Source of the DNA: Opitutales bacterium
GTDB lineage: Bacteria; Verrucomicrobiota; Verrucomicrobiia; Opitutales; Oceanipulchritudinaceae
Length of the DNA: 64,000 nt
Assembly: GCA_020831485.1 (NCBI GenBank)
Contig: JAFIGG010000005.1
Coordinates: forward strand, 1-64,000
Reading direction: 5' to 3'
Shown: positions 1-8,473 of the stretch, in pieces
Layout: every line of letters starts with the position of its first letter
Numbering within the stretch: position 1 is the stretch's first letter
Notes under the pieces: model-generated
Told to the model about the DNA's origin: nothing
Seen by the model: the letters and a program-made list of their open reading frames with translations, nothing else
Databases searched by the model: none
Position numbers and translations under genes: made by a program

Positions 1-121
1 CGCCCCCGCGCCGGTAGCGGGGCCTTGGATTGGACGGACGAGGCGTCCGTCCCCCCGGGGAAGGCGCGCCCCCGCGCCGGTAGCGGGGCCTTGGATTGGA
101 CGGACGAGGCGTCCGTCCCCC
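1..121. repeat. Tandem palindromic GC-rich repeat, two copies with 66-bp period
   Basis: A unit of about 55 bases starting at 1 recurs almost unchanged from 67. Each copy holds an inverted repeat with arms GGACGGAC and GTCCGTCC and loop GAGGC (32-52 and 98-118). The core GGACGAGGCGTCC recurs at 10466-10478. It lies upstream of the NhaC gene and has no coding potential. It resembles REP-like extragenic palindromes; the family is not one I can name. Confidence 0.8.
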
Positions 122-185
122 GGAGGGAAGACCTGCACCACATTAATATTTGCGCTCCAGACCCCACTTTCCATTCTGCGTGGGT

Positions 186-1763
186 ATGAACGCTTTGTGG
201 GCCCGTAGTGTATTTGCTGTGCTGGTGGGTGGTACCTTACTTTTGCTTTGGTTTCCGGTTGAGATTCGGGTGCTTTGGCCGAGTGCGGTGGCGCTCGTGT
301 TGGTGTTTGTGACGCGGAAGGTGATGCTGTCGCTGCTGCTGGGTGGTTTTGTGGGCTCGCTGTTGCTGGTGGGGGGCAATCCAGTGCGGGCATTTCTGGA
401 TCTGGTGGAATTTCACCTTTTGCCGCATTTTGGCTCTGGTTGGAAGGTCGGGGCAGTGATTTTCACCCTGTTGATGGGTGGGCTGGTGGCTTTGCTGGAA
501 CGCAGTGGTGGGATGACCGCACTTTTTCAGCGCTGGTTGCATCGTCCCGGGCCGCGGCGGGTTGAGGCGGTCACCTGCATGGGTGGATTGATTTGTTTCT
601 TCGATGGCCTTGCGAATGCATTGATGATTGGACGCCTAATGCAGCCCTTTGCCCGTCAGGCGAAGCTCAGTGCGGCGCGTTTGGCCTATGTGGTGGATAC
701 GACCAGTTCGGCGGTGGCTTGTCTGGCCTTTGTTTCCACCTGGATTGCTTACCAGCTGGCCATGATCCACGAGGGTTATGTGCTGGCTGGAAGGGAAGGG
801 GACAGCCAACCTTACCTGACCTTTTTTCAATCGATTCCCTACAACTACTACTGCTGGTTTGCATTGAGCCTGTTGGCAGTTGTCGTGCTCCGACAGATCC
901 AATGGGGTCCGATGCGGCGCTACACCCGGCCGCCGGTGGTGGGAGGCGCGGATGCGGCTTCGACGCCAGGGATTGACTCATCGCCCTGGCGGGCGCTTGG
1001 GCCGATTGCTGTATTGCTGGTTGGTATTCCGGTGGGCATTTACCTCGATGGTGTCCAGCGGGCTGAATTGAGCGCCTGGCCGATTTCCGCCGAAAGTGTT
1101 TCAATCGCATTTGGTGCGGCGCACACGCCCTTGATCCTGATTGCCGCTTCAGTATTGGCTTCGCTGGTAGCACTGCTATCCTTACCTGTGTCGCAGCGTG
1201 AAGGTTCTGCTGCGGCTTACCTGACGGGCCTTGAGCAGCTGTTTCGCCCGGTTCTAATTTTGATTTCCGCCTGGGTTTTGAGTAGCACCCTGAACCAACT
1301 GGAAGCCGGGGCATTCCTTTCGCAATTGGTTGGCGATCACCTCGCAGTGGATTACCTGCCTCTGGTTGTTTTTCTGGCCGGGGCTCTGATCGCCTTCAGC
1401 ACTGGGACTTCCTGGGGAACGATGGGCCTGCTGATGCCGCTGGCCGTGGCCATGTGTCTGGATCTGCCGGATCTGCCTGCGCACTTGATTCCTGCGGTGG
1501 TTGGTGCCGTATTCAGTGGGGCTGTTTTCGGCGACCACTGTTCGCCCATCAGTGACACAACTATTGTTTCGTCGATAGCCTGTGGCATCGATCCCTTCGA
1601 TCACGTGCGGACTCAGTTACCCTATGCTCTGGTGGCAGCGGCCTGGAGCGTCGCTGCAGGCTTCCTGTTGCTGGTATTTCTTCCTGTGAAACCATTGGTC
1701 CTGCCCATTGGATTGCTGGCCATGGTGAGCCTGTTGCTCTGGCGCAGCCGCAGGCGAAGTTGA
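186..1763 (+). CDS. nhaC: Na+/H+ antiporter, NhaC family
   Basis: Encodes a 525-residue polytopic inner-membrane protein with about 11-13 hydrophobic segments. The conserved C-terminal motifs FSTGTSWGTMG and FGDHCSPISDTT (around residues 415-465) are diagnostic of the NhaC/Na_H_antiporter family, which exchanges external or internal Na+ for H+ or couples ion gradients to organic solutes. An in-frame TTG at 150 would add 12 charged residues; the ATG at 186 gives the normal short N-terminus before the first membrane helix, so I prefer it. The stop overlaps a possible TTG of the next frame, and the downstream lipoprotein gene follows after 53 bases. Substrate cannot be told from sequence; a second family member is at 49706. 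Confidence 0.9.
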   Translation: MNALWARSVFAVLVGGTLLLLWFPVEIRVLWPSAVALVLVFVTRKVMLSLLLGGFVGSLLLVGGNPVRAFLDLVEFHLLPHFGSGWKVGAVIFTLLMGGLVALLERSGGMTALFQRWLHRPGPRRVEAVTCMGGLICFFDGLANALMIGRLMQPFARQAKLSAARLAYVVDTTSSAVACLAFVSTWIAYQLAMIHEGYVLAGREGDSQPYLTFFQSIPYNYYCWFALSLLAVVVLRQIQWGPMRRYTRPPVVGGADAASTPGIDSSPWRALGPIAVLLVGIPVGIYLDGVQRAELSAWPISAESVSIAFGAAHTPLILIAASVLASLVALLSLPVSQREGSAAAYLTGLEQLFRPVLILISAWVLSSTLNQLEAGAFLSQLVGDHLAVDYLPLVVFLAGALIAFSTGTSWGTMGLLMPLAVAMCLDLPDLPAHLIPAVVGAVFSGAVFGDHCSPISDTTIVSSIACGIDPFDHVRTQLPYALVAAAWSVAAGFLLLVFLPVKPLVLPIGLLAMVSLLLWRSRRRS

Positions 1764-1816
1764 TTCTGGTCTTGGCACTGGCAACAAATTCGAATCCGAT
1801 ACTCCAAGTTTTTCTT

Positions 1817-2731
1817 ATGTCCAAAATTTGCCCATTCATTGCGGTTTTTCTGTCGACGATGCTGCTGAGTGCCTGCTTTCAAATGGAGTCGCCTGAGGCG
1901 ATTCCAAAACTGAAGGTCGTGAAGGTCTTGCCGGTGGACAGCGATTTCCCGGTCGAACCCTCGGGCATGGTGATGCACGCGGGGGTGTTGTACGTTGTTT
2001 GTGACAAGACGGACAACCGTATTTTTCGTCTTGAAATTGGTGAAGATCGGGCGCGAATGTGGACTCATCTGCGATTTCGGCCTCCGGCCCGCAGTATGGA
2101 CTACGAAGGCGTGACCATCGATTTGGCAGGGAACTTTTATGTGGTTTCAGAGTATCACCACCGCATTCTGCGGGTGACACCCGCGGGCGATGCCGAGTGG
2201 TATGGACCGAACTTTAAAACCTTTGCTGAACCGGAGGGCATGCTGCGCCGTTTCAACGCCGGCTTGGAGGGCATCACCCTGCTGGACGACGGTAGCTTCC
2301 TTCTGGCTGCGGAGCGCGAGGAGAGGGGATTGATTCGCTGGCATCCGGAGGATGGCGAGGAGGCGTCACCACGGGCTCTTGAGGCCATGCCACAGACCCG
2401 TTTCACGGCGGCCCTGGCGTTCTGGCGGATACCGGACTTCGCCGGATTGGCCCGCGATGGAGATCGTTTGTTCGCCCTATTTCGCAATGCCCACCTGGTT
2501 GTTGAACTCGAGCCCGACGGAGATCTGTTTGCAGAGAGCGACCGCGCCTGGAGCTATGCCCACGTCGAGAATGACCCCCGCTACGCCTATGTCGAAGAAC
2601 GCTTTGGACAGGCCGAAGGCATCGCCGTCAACGGCAATCGGGTCTACCTGATTGTAGATAACAATCAGGGACCGCGGTTGGCCGATCCGGAGGACATTCG
2701 CCCGCTGCTGTATATTCTGGAGTTTCCTTAG
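1817..2731 (+). CDS. Lipoprotein with esterase-like phytase / SdiA-regulated-type beta-propeller
   Basis: 304 residues. The N-terminus MSKICPFIAVFLSTMLLSAC is a clear lipoprotein signal with lipobox LSAC and Cys20, so the product should be a periplasmic or outer-membrane lipoprotein. The body has propeller-like repeats (PSGMVMHAGVLYVVCDKTDN, DYEGVTIDLAGNFYVVSE, LEGITLLDDGSFLLAAER, AEGIAVNGNRVYLIVDNN) typical of the esterase-like phytase and SdiA-regulated families. The function of these proteins is mostly unproven; substrate is unknown here. The start at 1817 is chosen because it begins the signal peptide; the frame is open from a TTG at 1760. It probably shares a transcript with the upstream antiporter. 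Confidence 0.75.
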   Translation: MSKICPFIAVFLSTMLLSACFQMESPEAIPKLKVVKVLPVDSDFPVEPSGMVMHAGVLYVVCDKTDNRIFRLEIGEDRARMWTHLRFRPPARSMDYEGVTIDLAGNFYVVSEYHHRILRVTPAGDAEWYGPNFKTFAEPEGMLRRFNAGLEGITLLDDGSFLLAAEREERGLIRWHPEDGEEASPRALEAMPQTRFTAALAFWRIPDFAGLARDGDRLFALFRNAHLVVELEPDGDLFAESDRAWSYAHVENDPRYAYVEERFGQAEGIAVNGNRVYLIVDNNQGPRLADPEDIRPLLYILEFP

Positions 2732-2745
2732 CCCGGCCTTCCGCA

Positions 2746-2765
2746 CTCGGGACGAGCGCGGCTAC
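2746..2765. repeat. Dispersed repeat copy (CTCGGGACGAGCGCG-type)
   Basis: The 20-base stretch matches 10501-10520 at 19 of 20 positions. A related shorter piece (cgtaggcgcgcgaggag) lies near 63290 in the opposite orientation. All copies are outside or at the very edge of genes, which fits a dispersed extragenic element. Confidence 0.6.
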
Positions 2766-2832
2766 GGGGAGCGCGACTATGTAGAGCGCAATTCGGTTGT
2801 AATCTGCGTATCGATTGCAATGCTGGGGCCAA

Positions 2833-3363
2833 ATGGAAACTGTTGCAACCGAAGCACCGCAGCCGCAGCCAGCCGGGTTCTGGATCCGTGTGGCTGCCTA
2901 TTTGATCGATATTCTTGTGCTCATGGTGCCTGCTGTGGCCTCGCTATTTATTCGTGAGCAGGGGGCTTTGTTTGTGGTGCTTATGCTGATTTTGCTCTAT
3001 AAACCGCTGATGGAAGCCTGGAAGGGTGGGACTGTGGGTAAGCTGGTTCTGGGGATGCGGGTTGTCGCTGCTCAGGACGGCCAGAGAGTTCCCTTTGCGA
3101 CGGCAATGGTGCGCAATGCATTTTTCGTTCTGGCACAGATTCCGAATATCATTCTCCAGTTGAAAATGGCGGAGCAGGGAGTTCCGGTTTTTGATCCGGA
3201 GGCGCAGGAGGAATTCATGCAAGCCTTTCCAATGGTGCGTATGGCTGCACTTGTTTTTTCGGCGCTCGCGATTTCGAGTTGTCTGATGGTTGCCTTTAAC
3301 GATCGACGCATGGCTTTGCATGACCGCATGGCCGACACCCGGGTCTTGAGGGTTGAATCATGA
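2833..3363 (+). CDS. RDD family membrane protein
   Basis: 176 residues. The opening GFWIRVAAYLIDILVLMVP (about 17-35) contains the Arg-Asp pair that names the RDD family. Three hydrophobic segments follow, as does the family motif GGTVGKLVLGMRVV, and the C-terminal HDRMADTRVL is also typical. RDD proteins are inner-membrane proteins of mixed roles, some linked to Na+/H+ exchange or osmotic adaptation. The start at ATG 2833 replaces an upstream TTG at 2815. The stop codon overlaps the ATG of coaC (ATGA), so the genes are translationally coupled in a run that ends with a mechanosensitive channel. Confidence 0.85.
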   Translation: METVATEAPQPQPAGFWIRVAAYLIDILVLMVPAVASLFIREQGALFVVLMLILLYKPLMEAWKGGTVGKLVLGMRVVAAQDGQRVPFATAMVRNAFFVLAQIPNIILQLKMAEQGVPVFDPEAQEEFMQAFPMVRMAALVFSALAISSCLMVAFNDRRMALHDRMADTRVLRVES

Positions 3364-3920
3364 GCTACGCAGGGAAAACCATAATTCTTGGGGTGACCGG
3401 TTCGATCGCCGCCTACAAGGCAGCGGACCTGACCAGTCGTCTGATTCAGAACGGCGCGCAGGTTCACGTGGTAATGACGGAGGCGGCTCGCGAATTCATC
3501 ACGCCTTTGACAATGGGTACGCTCAGTCGGAATCCGGTTGGCGGTGATTTCTGGGAAACGGAATCCAGCTGGCAGCCGGGCCACATCGAGTTGGCGGACA
3601 AGGCCGACCTGCTGCTGGTCGCACCAGCAACGGCTCACACTCTGGCGAAATTTGCCCAGGGTCTGGCTCCGGATCTTTTGTCGAATATCTACCTCGCCAC
3701 CAAAGCGCCGGTTATGATTGCGCCAGCGATGAATGGCAAGATGCTCGACCATCCCGCGACGCAGGCCAATATCGAGATTCTGCGAAGCCGTGGCCATCAG
3801 ATACTCCCGACCGATGAGGGCATGCTCGCCTGCGGTTACAAGGGTGCGGGCAAGCTGGCGGCGGTGGATTACATTGAGCAGCAGGTAGCACAGTTTTTCG
3901 ATGGGCGCTCGACGGTTTGA
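3360..3920 (+). CDS. coaC: Phosphopantothenoylcysteine decarboxylase (CoaC), stand-alone flavoprotein
   Basis: 186 residues of the HFCD flavoprotein fold. It should decarboxylate 4'-phospho-N-pantothenoylcysteine to phosphopantetheine in coenzyme A synthesis, using FMN. Visible are the N-terminal GVTGSIAAYKA, the substrate-binding APAMNGKM (about 122-129) and the catalytic-loop Cys in ACGYKGAGKLA (about 158-168). In most bacteria this domain is fused to the CoaB synthetase (about 400 residues in total); here the protein ends after the flavoprotein domain, so CoaB must be encoded elsewhere if the pathway is complete. Alternative: another HFCD flavoprotein such as an epidermin-type decarboxylase, less likely given the APAMN motif. 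Confidence 0.85.
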   Translation: MSYAGKTIILGVTGSIAAYKAADLTSRLIQNGAQVHVVMTEAAREFITPLTMGTLSRNPVGGDFWETESSWQPGHIELADKADLLLVAPATAHTLAKFAQGLAPDLLSNIYLATKAPVMIAPAMNGKMLDHPATQANIEILRSRGHQILPTDEGMLACGYKGAGKLAAVDYIEQQVAQFFDGRSTV

Positions 3921-4736
3921 ATGACGATGGATAACCAGCAACTTTGGACGCAGTTTTTTCAAGCGGAACCGGATCGGGTCGTGTTCCTACGGCTAGGGCG
4001 TTTCAAGCTTTGGCTGGCGCGGGCGGAACGCGAATGGGCGCTGGCCTTTGCGGAGGGTTCGGATACCGATCTGCATAGCATCAGCCGGGTGCCGATGGAT
4101 GTGGTCCCGGCAGATTTAAAGTGGGTACGCTATGGATTTCGCAAAGCCCCCAATGTTTTCAAAGTGCTGCCGCGGACACCGGACCGGCCCATTGTATTAC
4201 GGCCGCCCGACTTGATCCACCTGCCGCCCGGCGAATCGGTGCCGGTGTGTGCGGTTTTTCCTGCCCGGGTTGCCATACAATTCGGCGAGGGCTCTGGCTG
4301 CGAGACGGACTCTGTACAAACTCAGGTGCTTTCGGATACCTGGTTCGGCAGTCGCGAAGAGGGACACCTTTGTTACGCCATTGAACACCCGGTCGGGGAT
4401 TTTGAGTCCGGGATCGAGGCGCAACCCAACGAGATTGTCTGTCCGGTGCAGATTGAGAATCAGACCAAGGAAGACTTGGTTTTTGAGCGCCTCTGCCTGC
4501 GTACCCGGCATCTTTCTCTGTTTGCGGGACGGAATCACCTCTGGAGCACTCCGGTTCACATTCGCTATACGGAGGGCGATCCTCCTGCCCGCTTCGACTA
4601 CCCGGTTCAGCCTCCGTCGCTTGAGAAGGGTTTGCGGCGGGTTTATCAGGCCGAACAACCCGAAGAAAAGGTGTTTCACCGTTTTGTTTTTGGACGGACT
4701 TTCGGCGCGGACTTTCAGGCCCAGGTACGTAAATGA
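3921..4736 (+). CDS. DUF432-like protein next to MscS channel
   Basis: 271 residues, soluble, no signal peptide or membrane segment. The order of segments (LPPGESVPVCAVFPARVAIQ, EHPVGDFESG, EIVCPVQIENQ) recalls DUF432, a family often encoded beside small mechanosensitive channels; I assign it on pattern and context, not on a search. It starts directly after the coaC stop, and its stop overlaps the ATG of mscS (ATGA at 4733), so the two proteins are made together and may act together. Biochemical function is unknown. A cytoplasmic accessory or regulator of the channel is an inference from gene order only. Confidence 0.55.
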   Translation: MTMDNQQLWTQFFQAEPDRVVFLRLGRFKLWLARAEREWALAFAEGSDTDLHSISRVPMDVVPADLKWVRYGFRKAPNVFKVLPRTPDRPIVLRPPDLIHLPPGESVPVCAVFPARVAIQFGEGSGCETDSVQTQVLSDTWFGSREEGHLCYAIEHPVGDFESGIEAQPNEIVCPVQIENQTKEDLVFERLCLRTRHLSLFAGRNHLWSTPVHIRYTEGDPPARFDYPVQPPSLEKGLRRVYQAEQPEEKVFHRFVFGRTFGADFQAQVRK

Positions 4737-5584
4737 ATTCTCTCCCATTATTTTTTGCCGAAACTTCTGCCAATTGGTCCCATTTTGGACGCGCGGCATT
4801 GTTACTCGTATTTGGTGGAATCTTCCTGTGGTTTTTAAGCGGCGGGACTAAGGCTTTGCTGACCCGCCACGTTTCGTTGCACATCGGTTTGGTAATGCGC
4901 AAGTTGATCCTCTATATCGGGGCCTTTCTACTTCTGGTCGCTTTTCTGTTGCAGCTCGGTTTTGACCTGACAGGCGTGCTGGCGACCGCCGGTATTGCTA
5001 CGGTGGCCATCGGTTTTGCCGCGCAGACGAGTTTGTCGAACCTCATCAGCGGCTTGTTCCTGATCGGCGAAAAGCCCTTTCAAATTGGCGATCTGGTGCG
5101 CGTAGGCGGAACCCTGGGAGTGGTGGACTCGATTGACCTGCTCTCGATCAAGCTGAGAACGCTGGACAATTTGTTCGTGCGTATTCCCAACGAGGAAATG
5201 ATCAAGTCGCAGGTCACAACCGTTACGCGTTATCCGATCCGACGGATGGATTTCGACCTCAAGTTTGCTGTTCGCGAAGAACCTGAGCAGATCGAACAAG
5301 TGCTGCGGGAAGTGGCGCACAGGAATCCGCTGGTCATGGTCGATCCGGAACCTCTGATTCTATTCAACAATATTCAGGACCGGGCGCTGGAATACCGTTT
5401 CGGGGTTTGGTTCGAAAAGACAAACTTTCTCAAGGTTCGGAATTCCCTGCTCAAAGATCTGAAAAAAGCCCTGGATGAGGCCCGCATTGAGCTGCCTTAT
5501 GCCAAAATGGCAATCGACCGGGAATCCCTTATGGAAAAGCCGCCTGTGCCGGAAGCAGCGGATCCGGATGAAGAGGAAGAGTAG
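4733..5584 (+). CDS. mscS: Small-conductance mechanosensitive channel (MscS family)
   Basis: 283 residues, close to the E. coli MscS length. Three hydrophobic segments precede the pore-lining helix with the glycine/alanine pattern GVLATAGIATVAIGFAAQTSLSN (about 82-104). The beta domain follows (FQIGDLVRVGGTLGVVDSIDLLSIKLRTLDN, with VRIPNEEM). The C-terminus ends in a short acidic tail, DPDEEEE. It should open under membrane tension to release solutes on hypo-osmotic shock. It is the last gene of the RDD-coaC-DUF432 run and overlaps the DUF432 stop. A second family member lies at 43881. Confidence 0.9.
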   Translation: MNSLPLFFAETSANWSHFGRAALLLVFGGIFLWFLSGGTKALLTRHVSLHIGLVMRKLILYIGAFLLLVAFLLQLGFDLTGVLATAGIATVAIGFAAQTSLSNLISGLFLIGEKPFQIGDLVRVGGTLGVVDSIDLLSIKLRTLDNLFVRIPNEEMIKSQVTTVTRYPIRRMDFDLKFAVREEPEQIEQVLREVAHRNPLVMVDPEPLILFNNIQDRALEYRFGVWFEKTNFLKVRNSLLKDLKKALDEARIELPYAKMAIDRESLMEKPPVPEAADPDEEEE

Positions 5585-5595
5585 TGCCTGCAGTA

Positions 5596-6582
5596 TCAGG
5601 CGCTCAGGCGTTCAGCGTGAACGCTCCAGATGCGCAGGCTTTGCAGCATGAAATATTCCAGTGCAGCTTCTTCCTTGAGGTGAACTTCCAGCAGACCCGC
5701 GACCCTTTCTAGCTGTTCAATTGAGCGGGTCAGGCAATCGGCAGGGAAGGGGATCTGATGGCTGAGTTCGATGCAGGCCTTGCGGGTTTCCTGTTCAATC
5801 TCGATAAATAGTTGGTTGCGAATGCCCTTGCGGATCCCGGTTTCAAAGGCGATGCGTTCGTCGTCGGTCGCGGATTCCGGTAGGGCATTTTTCTCTGACT
5901 TCAGCGCTGCCTGCGTGGCCTGACCAAGGTGTTGTTCGAAGCGCGCCACCAGACCGTAAATGCCGCAAATGGCGGCCGTCCGGTTGGATCGCTGGCTCAT
6001 CGGCTGGGACAAGCGGGCAATCCAGCTGCGGTAGTCCTGTTTCCAGTCCCGCCAACCCTCATCCTGCAAGCCTTCCGCATGCATCGGGATGCGAAAGTTG
6101 AAACAGCGGCTGCGAATGGTGTCCAGCAGGTCGTAAGGCCGGGTGGTCAACAGGATCAGCATTGTTTGCCGCGGCGGTTCCTCAAGCGTTTTCAGGAAGG
6201 CATTGGCGGCGGCGTCATTCATGCGGTCCGCTTCATGCACAACCGCAATCTTGTAGCCACTTTCGCGGGAGGATTGCTGGAGGTCATGCATCAGCTTGCG
6301 CATGGTGTTGGGTTCGTTGCCACCGCGTTCGCCGATACGGATCTGGCGGGCTTTTTTCGCCGGACGCAGAGTGAAGAAATCCGGATGCCGCTCGGGGTCG
6401 TCCGACTTCAGCAGGTCGGCCGCAATTGCCGAGGCAACTGTGTCCAGATGCTCAAGCTGTTCTCCGTGGAGAAGGATGCCGTGGGCCAGTCGCTGCGATT
6501 GGATGGCCGCCCGGATCACCTGAACCGGTCGGGAATCGCGCAGGGCGGCTGGAAGTTGGTCGATGTGCGGCGTTTCGGTCAT
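5596..6582 (-). CDS. holB: DNA polymerase III subunit delta prime (HolB)
   Basis: 328 residues, AAA+ clamp-loader fold. Conserved pieces are HGILLHGEQ, IAVVHEADRMNDAAANAFLK followed by LEEPP, and the arginine-finger motif TIRSRCFNF. The usual GxxGxGKT P-loop is degenerate (HGEQLEHLDT), as expected for a non-hydrolysing delta prime subunit, and the zinc cysteines are absent. It should be part of the clamp loader that places the beta clamp on DNA. The ATG at 6582 forms a TGATG overlap with the tmk stop; a TTG at 6585 is an alternative. The tmk-holB pairing is common in bacteria and supports the call. Confidence 0.88.
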   Translation of the reverse strand: MTETPHIDQLPAALRDSRPVQVIRAAIQSQRLAHGILLHGEQLEHLDTVASAIAADLLKSDDPERHPDFFTLRPAKKARQIRIGERGGNEPNTMRKLMHDLQQSSRESGYKIAVVHEADRMNDAAANAFLKTLEEPPRQTMLILLTTRPYDLLDTIRSRCFNFRIPMHAEGLQDEGWRDWKQDYRSWIARLSQPMSQRSNRTAAICGIYGLVARFEQHLGQATQAALKSEKNALPESATDDERIAFETGIRKGIRNQLFIEIEQETRKACIELSHQIPFPADCLTRSIEQLERVAGLLEVHLKEEAALEYFMLQSLRIWSVHAERLSA

Positions 6583-7229
6583 CAAACAACGCGTTTGCGC
6601 AGTTCTTTCCAGATTTGGCTGGTGACCTCTTTTTCGCTCAACTCACCATCGACGACCACGAAGCGCTCGGGCATGGCCTTGGCCAGCATCAGGTAGCCAT
6701 TGCGCACCTTCTGATAGAACTCGATGTTTTCGGCCTCCATGCGATCCGGCAAATCGTTGACCCGGTGGCGGATGCGTTCGAAGCCAACCTCAGCTGGGAT
6801 ATCGATGACCACCGTGACGTCGGGAACCACTTCGCCGACAGCAAAGGTGTTGATCAGGTGCACGGGACCAGATTGGATTTTGCGCGCGACCCCCTGATAA
6901 ACAGTGGTCGAATCCATAAAGCGGTCGCAGAGAACGATCTTGCCCTCATCCAGAGCCGGCTGGATCACTTCGCGAACCAGTTGAGCACGGCTTGCGGCGA
7001 ACAGCAGGAGCTCCGTCTCAGGGAACATGTTCACCGATTCCGTGGCGTGCATCAGGATGCGGCGGATTTCTTCGCCAATCGGGGTGCCGCCCGGTTCACG
7101 GGTGACGACCACATCGTAGCCGGCGGATTCAAAATGGCTGGCCATCTGACTGATCTGGGTGGTTTTACCACTGCCTTCGGAGCCTTCGAAGGAAATCAGG
7201 TAGCCCCGGGTGTCATCATTGTCTTTCAT
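6582..7229 (-). CDS. tmk: Thymidylate kinase
   Basis: 215 residues, the usual size. The P-loop FEGSEGSGKTT (about 14-24), the DR(F) motif LCDRFMDSTTVYQG with its substrate-specificity residues, and the REPGGTPIGEEIR segment are all present. It phosphorylates dTMP to dTDP in the cytoplasm. It is co-transcribed with holB (one-base stop/start overlap). A 40-base gap separates it from the upstream PfkB kinase gene on the same strand. Confidence 0.95.
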   Translation of the reverse strand: MKDNDDTRGYLISFEGSEGSGKTTQISQMASHFESAGYDVVVTREPGGTPIGEEIRRILMHATESVNMFPETELLLFAASRAQLVREVIQPALDEGKIVLCDRFMDSTTVYQGVARKIQSGPVHLINTFAVGEVVPDVTVVIDIPAEVGFERIRHRVNDLPDRMEAENIEFYQKVRNGYLMLAKAMPERFVVVDGELSEKEVTSQIWKELRKRVV

Positions 7230-7269
7230 TATGAAAGGTATTTAAGGGGTTTTCTGTCGAACTGTCGAC

Positions 7270-8400
7270 TCAATCAAGCTGACCTTTTTGCCAGCGCTCA
7301 ATGAAATTGGCGGTTTGTTGCAACGATGGGCTTTTGCCCGTGCGCACATACTGGCCGCTGGTGCTGACACCGACCACCAGAGCGGCGACTGGAGACATGC
7401 CCAGTGCCATGGCCGAAGCGAAGCCGGCGTTGAAATGGTCGCCGGCGCCGGTGGTAATTTTTGGGCGCTTGCAGAAGGGGCCTTGAACATACCAGGAGCC
7501 ATCGCGATTGGCACAGGCTGCGCCTTCCCTGGGGTGGATGACGACAGTGCCGATGTCCAGTTGGGAGCGGATCCGGTTAGCAGTCGCCTTCAGGCTGTCC
7601 TCAGTGTTTTCCGGGCTGCCGAGGCCGAGGGCTTCGCTGACCTGGCGGCTTTCGGCGAAATTGAGACCAAGGATTACATGGCCATGGCTACGGAATCTGC
7701 GCATCGTTTGCAGGACTTCCTTGATGTCGCTGGTGGAACGTTTGGCCGGATCGGCCAGGTCGAAAAAGAAGCTTCGTCCCTGTTCATTCGGTCCAAGGTT
7801 CGGCAGCAATTTGTTCAGCAGGTCCTCGAATAGCTCGGTCATGCGCGGGATCATGGTCCAGTTGACGAGGGCAATAAGGTTTGCGCGGTTGAAAACATCG
7901 AATAGCGCTCCCTCACCCATTTCACTGACCATGGCCGCGTAGGTGACATGATCGAGGCCTTCCATCATGCCCAGCATCAGTTTGCCGTCGTCGAATTCCA
8001 GCGCCTGGGTGATCCCCGGTTCGCTGAGGGAAACCGCATTTGTTGCTTTGGCGAATTCTTCGAAAACCGGATGAATTGGCTTGCCCAGGGCACCGATGTA
8101 GCGCACCTGCAACTTTTGTGCGTGCAGGGCATGGGCCATGATTGGACCATTGCCGCCGAGTTTTTCGAGGGATTGATAGAGTTCGAAATTGGCACTGTTG
8201 CCGGCGGCTGCGGTGACGCGTCTGCCGAATTCATCAATTGTTTCGATCGGAATGAATTCGTCGCCGAGTCCGGTGCGTTTGTCGATGACACGGATGATCT
8301 TGTCGACAAAACCATCCAGACCGACCAGGGCGTGGCGTTTACCGGCGTTTGCAGCTTTGTTGGAGATTTCTTCCAACGCTTTGTTGAGTGCTGAAGTCAT
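7270..8400 (-). CDS. PfkB/ribokinase-family carbohydrate kinase
   Basis: 376 residues. The C-terminal signature TTGAGDHFNAGFASAMALG (about 325-343) carries the catalytic Asp and the anion-hole glycines. The N-terminal LVGLDGFVDKI and the GGNGPIMAHAL segment are the substrate-side glycine motif. Family members phosphorylate sugars or nucleosides with ATP; the substrate cannot be read from sequence. The protein is longer than ribokinase (about 310), with extra sequence between residues 120 and 230. It is followed by tmk on the same strand and is divergent from the exbB gene, with 73 bases between. Confidence 0.8.
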   Translation of the reverse strand: MTSALNKALEEISNKAANAGKRHALVGLDGFVDKIIRVIDKRTGLGDEFIPIETIDEFGRRVTAAAGNSANFELYQSLEKLGGNGPIMAHALHAQKLQVRYIGALGKPIHPVFEEFAKATNAVSLSEPGITQALEFDDGKLMLGMMEGLDHVTYAAMVSEMGEGALFDVFNRANLIALVNWTMIPRMTELFEDLLNKLLPNLGPNEQGRSFFFDLADPAKRSTSDIKEVLQTMRRFRSHGHVILGLNFAESRQVSEALGLGSPENTEDSLKATANRIRSQLDIGTVVIHPREGAACANRDGSWYVQGPFCKRPKITTGAGDHFNAGFASAMALGMSPVAALVVGVSTSGQYVRTGKSPSLQQTANFIERWQKGQLD

Positions 8401-8473
8401 AGCTTTATGAAAAATGGGGAATCTATCAGAGTATGGTTGTCTTATGAATAGGTAATGTCCTTATCTTACAAGC

